Shown here: positions 38,992 to 39,249 of the stretch, in pieces
Layout of the letters: the number at the start of each line of letters is the position of its first letter
How positions within the stretch are numbered: position 1 is the stretch's first letter
Assembly: GCA_046726275.1 (NCBI GenBank)
Contig: JBKPAF010000001.1
Coordinates: 1 to 39,249 of the forward strand
DNA: 39,249 nt
Direction of reading: 5' to 3'
Source: DASXTW01 sp046726275
Lineage (GTDB): Bacteria > Actinomycetota > UBA4738
Position numbers and translations under genes: made by a program
The notes under the pieces: generated by a model
Told to the model about the DNA's origin: nothing
The model's database searches: none
The model's input: the letters and a program-made list of their open reading frames with translations, nothing else

Positions 38992-39249
38992 ATGGGAAAC
39001 GAGCATCCGAACGTTGCGTTGGTCCGCGAGTCGTTCGACGCCATGCGGCGAGGGGATACCCAATGGATGTCGGACCACATAGCCGATGATGTGGTCTGGC
39101 ACGTCGGAGGAAACAGCCGCGCTGCCGGAGAATACCGGGGCAGAGACACCGTGGCCCAGTTGTTCTCCGCTGCGGTGGGCGGGGAGAGCACGATCGACGT
39201 GCACGACGTGCTCGCCAACGACGATCACACCGTCACTTTGGGCACGGCG
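38992..39249 (+). CDS. SnoaL/NTF2-like protein, cut by the right edge
   Basis: The first 86 codons of a gene that continues beyond the window, starting at the ATG at 38992 with AAGGAGG upstream. The sequence NVALVRESFDAMRRGD, then WMSDHIADDVVWHVGG, EYRGRDTVAQLFSAAVGG and a following strand, DVHDVLANDDHTVTLGTA, is the usual start of SnoaL-like polyketide cyclase/NTF2-fold proteins. These are small cone-shaped proteins with many activities, so no specific role can be given. It is transcribed in the same direction as the transporter gene, but 138 bases away with its own possible promoter. Confidence 0.8.
   Translation, partial: MGNEHPNVALVRESFDAMRRGDTQWMSDHIADDVVWHVGGNSRAAGEYRGRDTVAQLFSAAVGGESTIDVHDVLANDDHTVTLGTA

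Noticed and set aside
1..39249. tRNA, rRNA, CRISPR arrays, insertion sequences, prophage, origin of replication
   Set aside because: No cloverleaf with a T-loop motif, no rRNA-like block, no regularly spaced repeats, no transposase or integrase motifs, and no DnaA-box cluster were found by eye.

Overview
The window is a gene-dense, high-GC stretch on both strands. It uses ATG, GTG and TTG starts, many with strong GGAGG-type ribosome binding sites. The gene families point to a high-GC Gram-positive-like bacterium, most likely a soil or sediment actinobacterial (Actinomycetota) lineage: a cyclase fused to an AAA ATPase and TPR repeats, bacterial Ku, a Cfp30B-like VOC protein, several SRPBCC proteins and one likely leaderless promoter. 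This assignment is an inference from family content; there is no rRNA or tRNA to test it. I saw no mobile element, CRISPR array or phage gene.

Layout. 1-5.6 kb: the N-terminus of a MASE1 membrane sensor cut by the left edge, a 1191-residue zinc-ribbon/adenylate cyclase/AAA ATPase/TPR protein, and a convergent secreted PhoX-like protein. 5.8-11.4 kb: a small Cys-rich protein, a lipoprotein, a cyclic-nucleotide-binding (CNB) protein in an apparent operon with a Ku protein that carries a Pro/Glu-rich insert, a YdeI-like protein, and a secreted repeat protein that overlaps the tail of a frameshifted MerB-like gene. 10.8-13.4 kb (minus strand): an apparent operon of a beta-hydroxyacid-dehydrogenase-like enzyme, a nitroreductase, a DinB-fold protein and the broken merB. 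13.5-15.6 kb: DoxX, DUF2461, a small unknown protein, and the largest gene-free stretch, which holds a promoter followed by two perfect 14-bp hairpins (candidate small RNA).

15.6-20.8 kb: two large membrane PAS-GGDEF-EAL proteins with a 27-codon ORF between them. 20.9-22.3 kb: an ArsR regulator and two SRPBCC genes around a divergent promoter whose -10 boxes lie inside a perfect 12-bp inverted repeat. 22.3-28.4 kb: a DUF1579-like protein, a dihydrofolate-reductase-fold protein coupled to a second adenylate cyclase, two coupled VOC genes, a third (zinc-binding) cyclase and a membrane protein with two cupin domains. 28.8-33.8 kb (plus strand): alpha/beta hydrolase, enolase-superfamily enzyme (MLE/dipeptide-epimerase type), GH3-type acyl-adenylating enzyme and a divergent GAPDH. 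This cluster is the best candidate for an undescribed pathway. 33.9-39.2 kb: a NarL-type sensor kinase, a two-domain VOC protein, an MFS transporter fused to a CNB domain, and a SnoaL-like protein cut by the right edge.

Theme. Nucleotide second messengers dominate: three class III cyclases with three different substrate-specifying residue pairs, two CNB effectors (one next to Ku, one fused to a transporter), two bifunctional-looking c-di-GMP enzymes, and a MASE1 sensor. The GH3 cluster looks metabolic and separate. A plausible reading is synthesis, epimerisation and hydrolysis of an N-acyl amino acid or similar conjugate, but no substrate can be read from the sequence.
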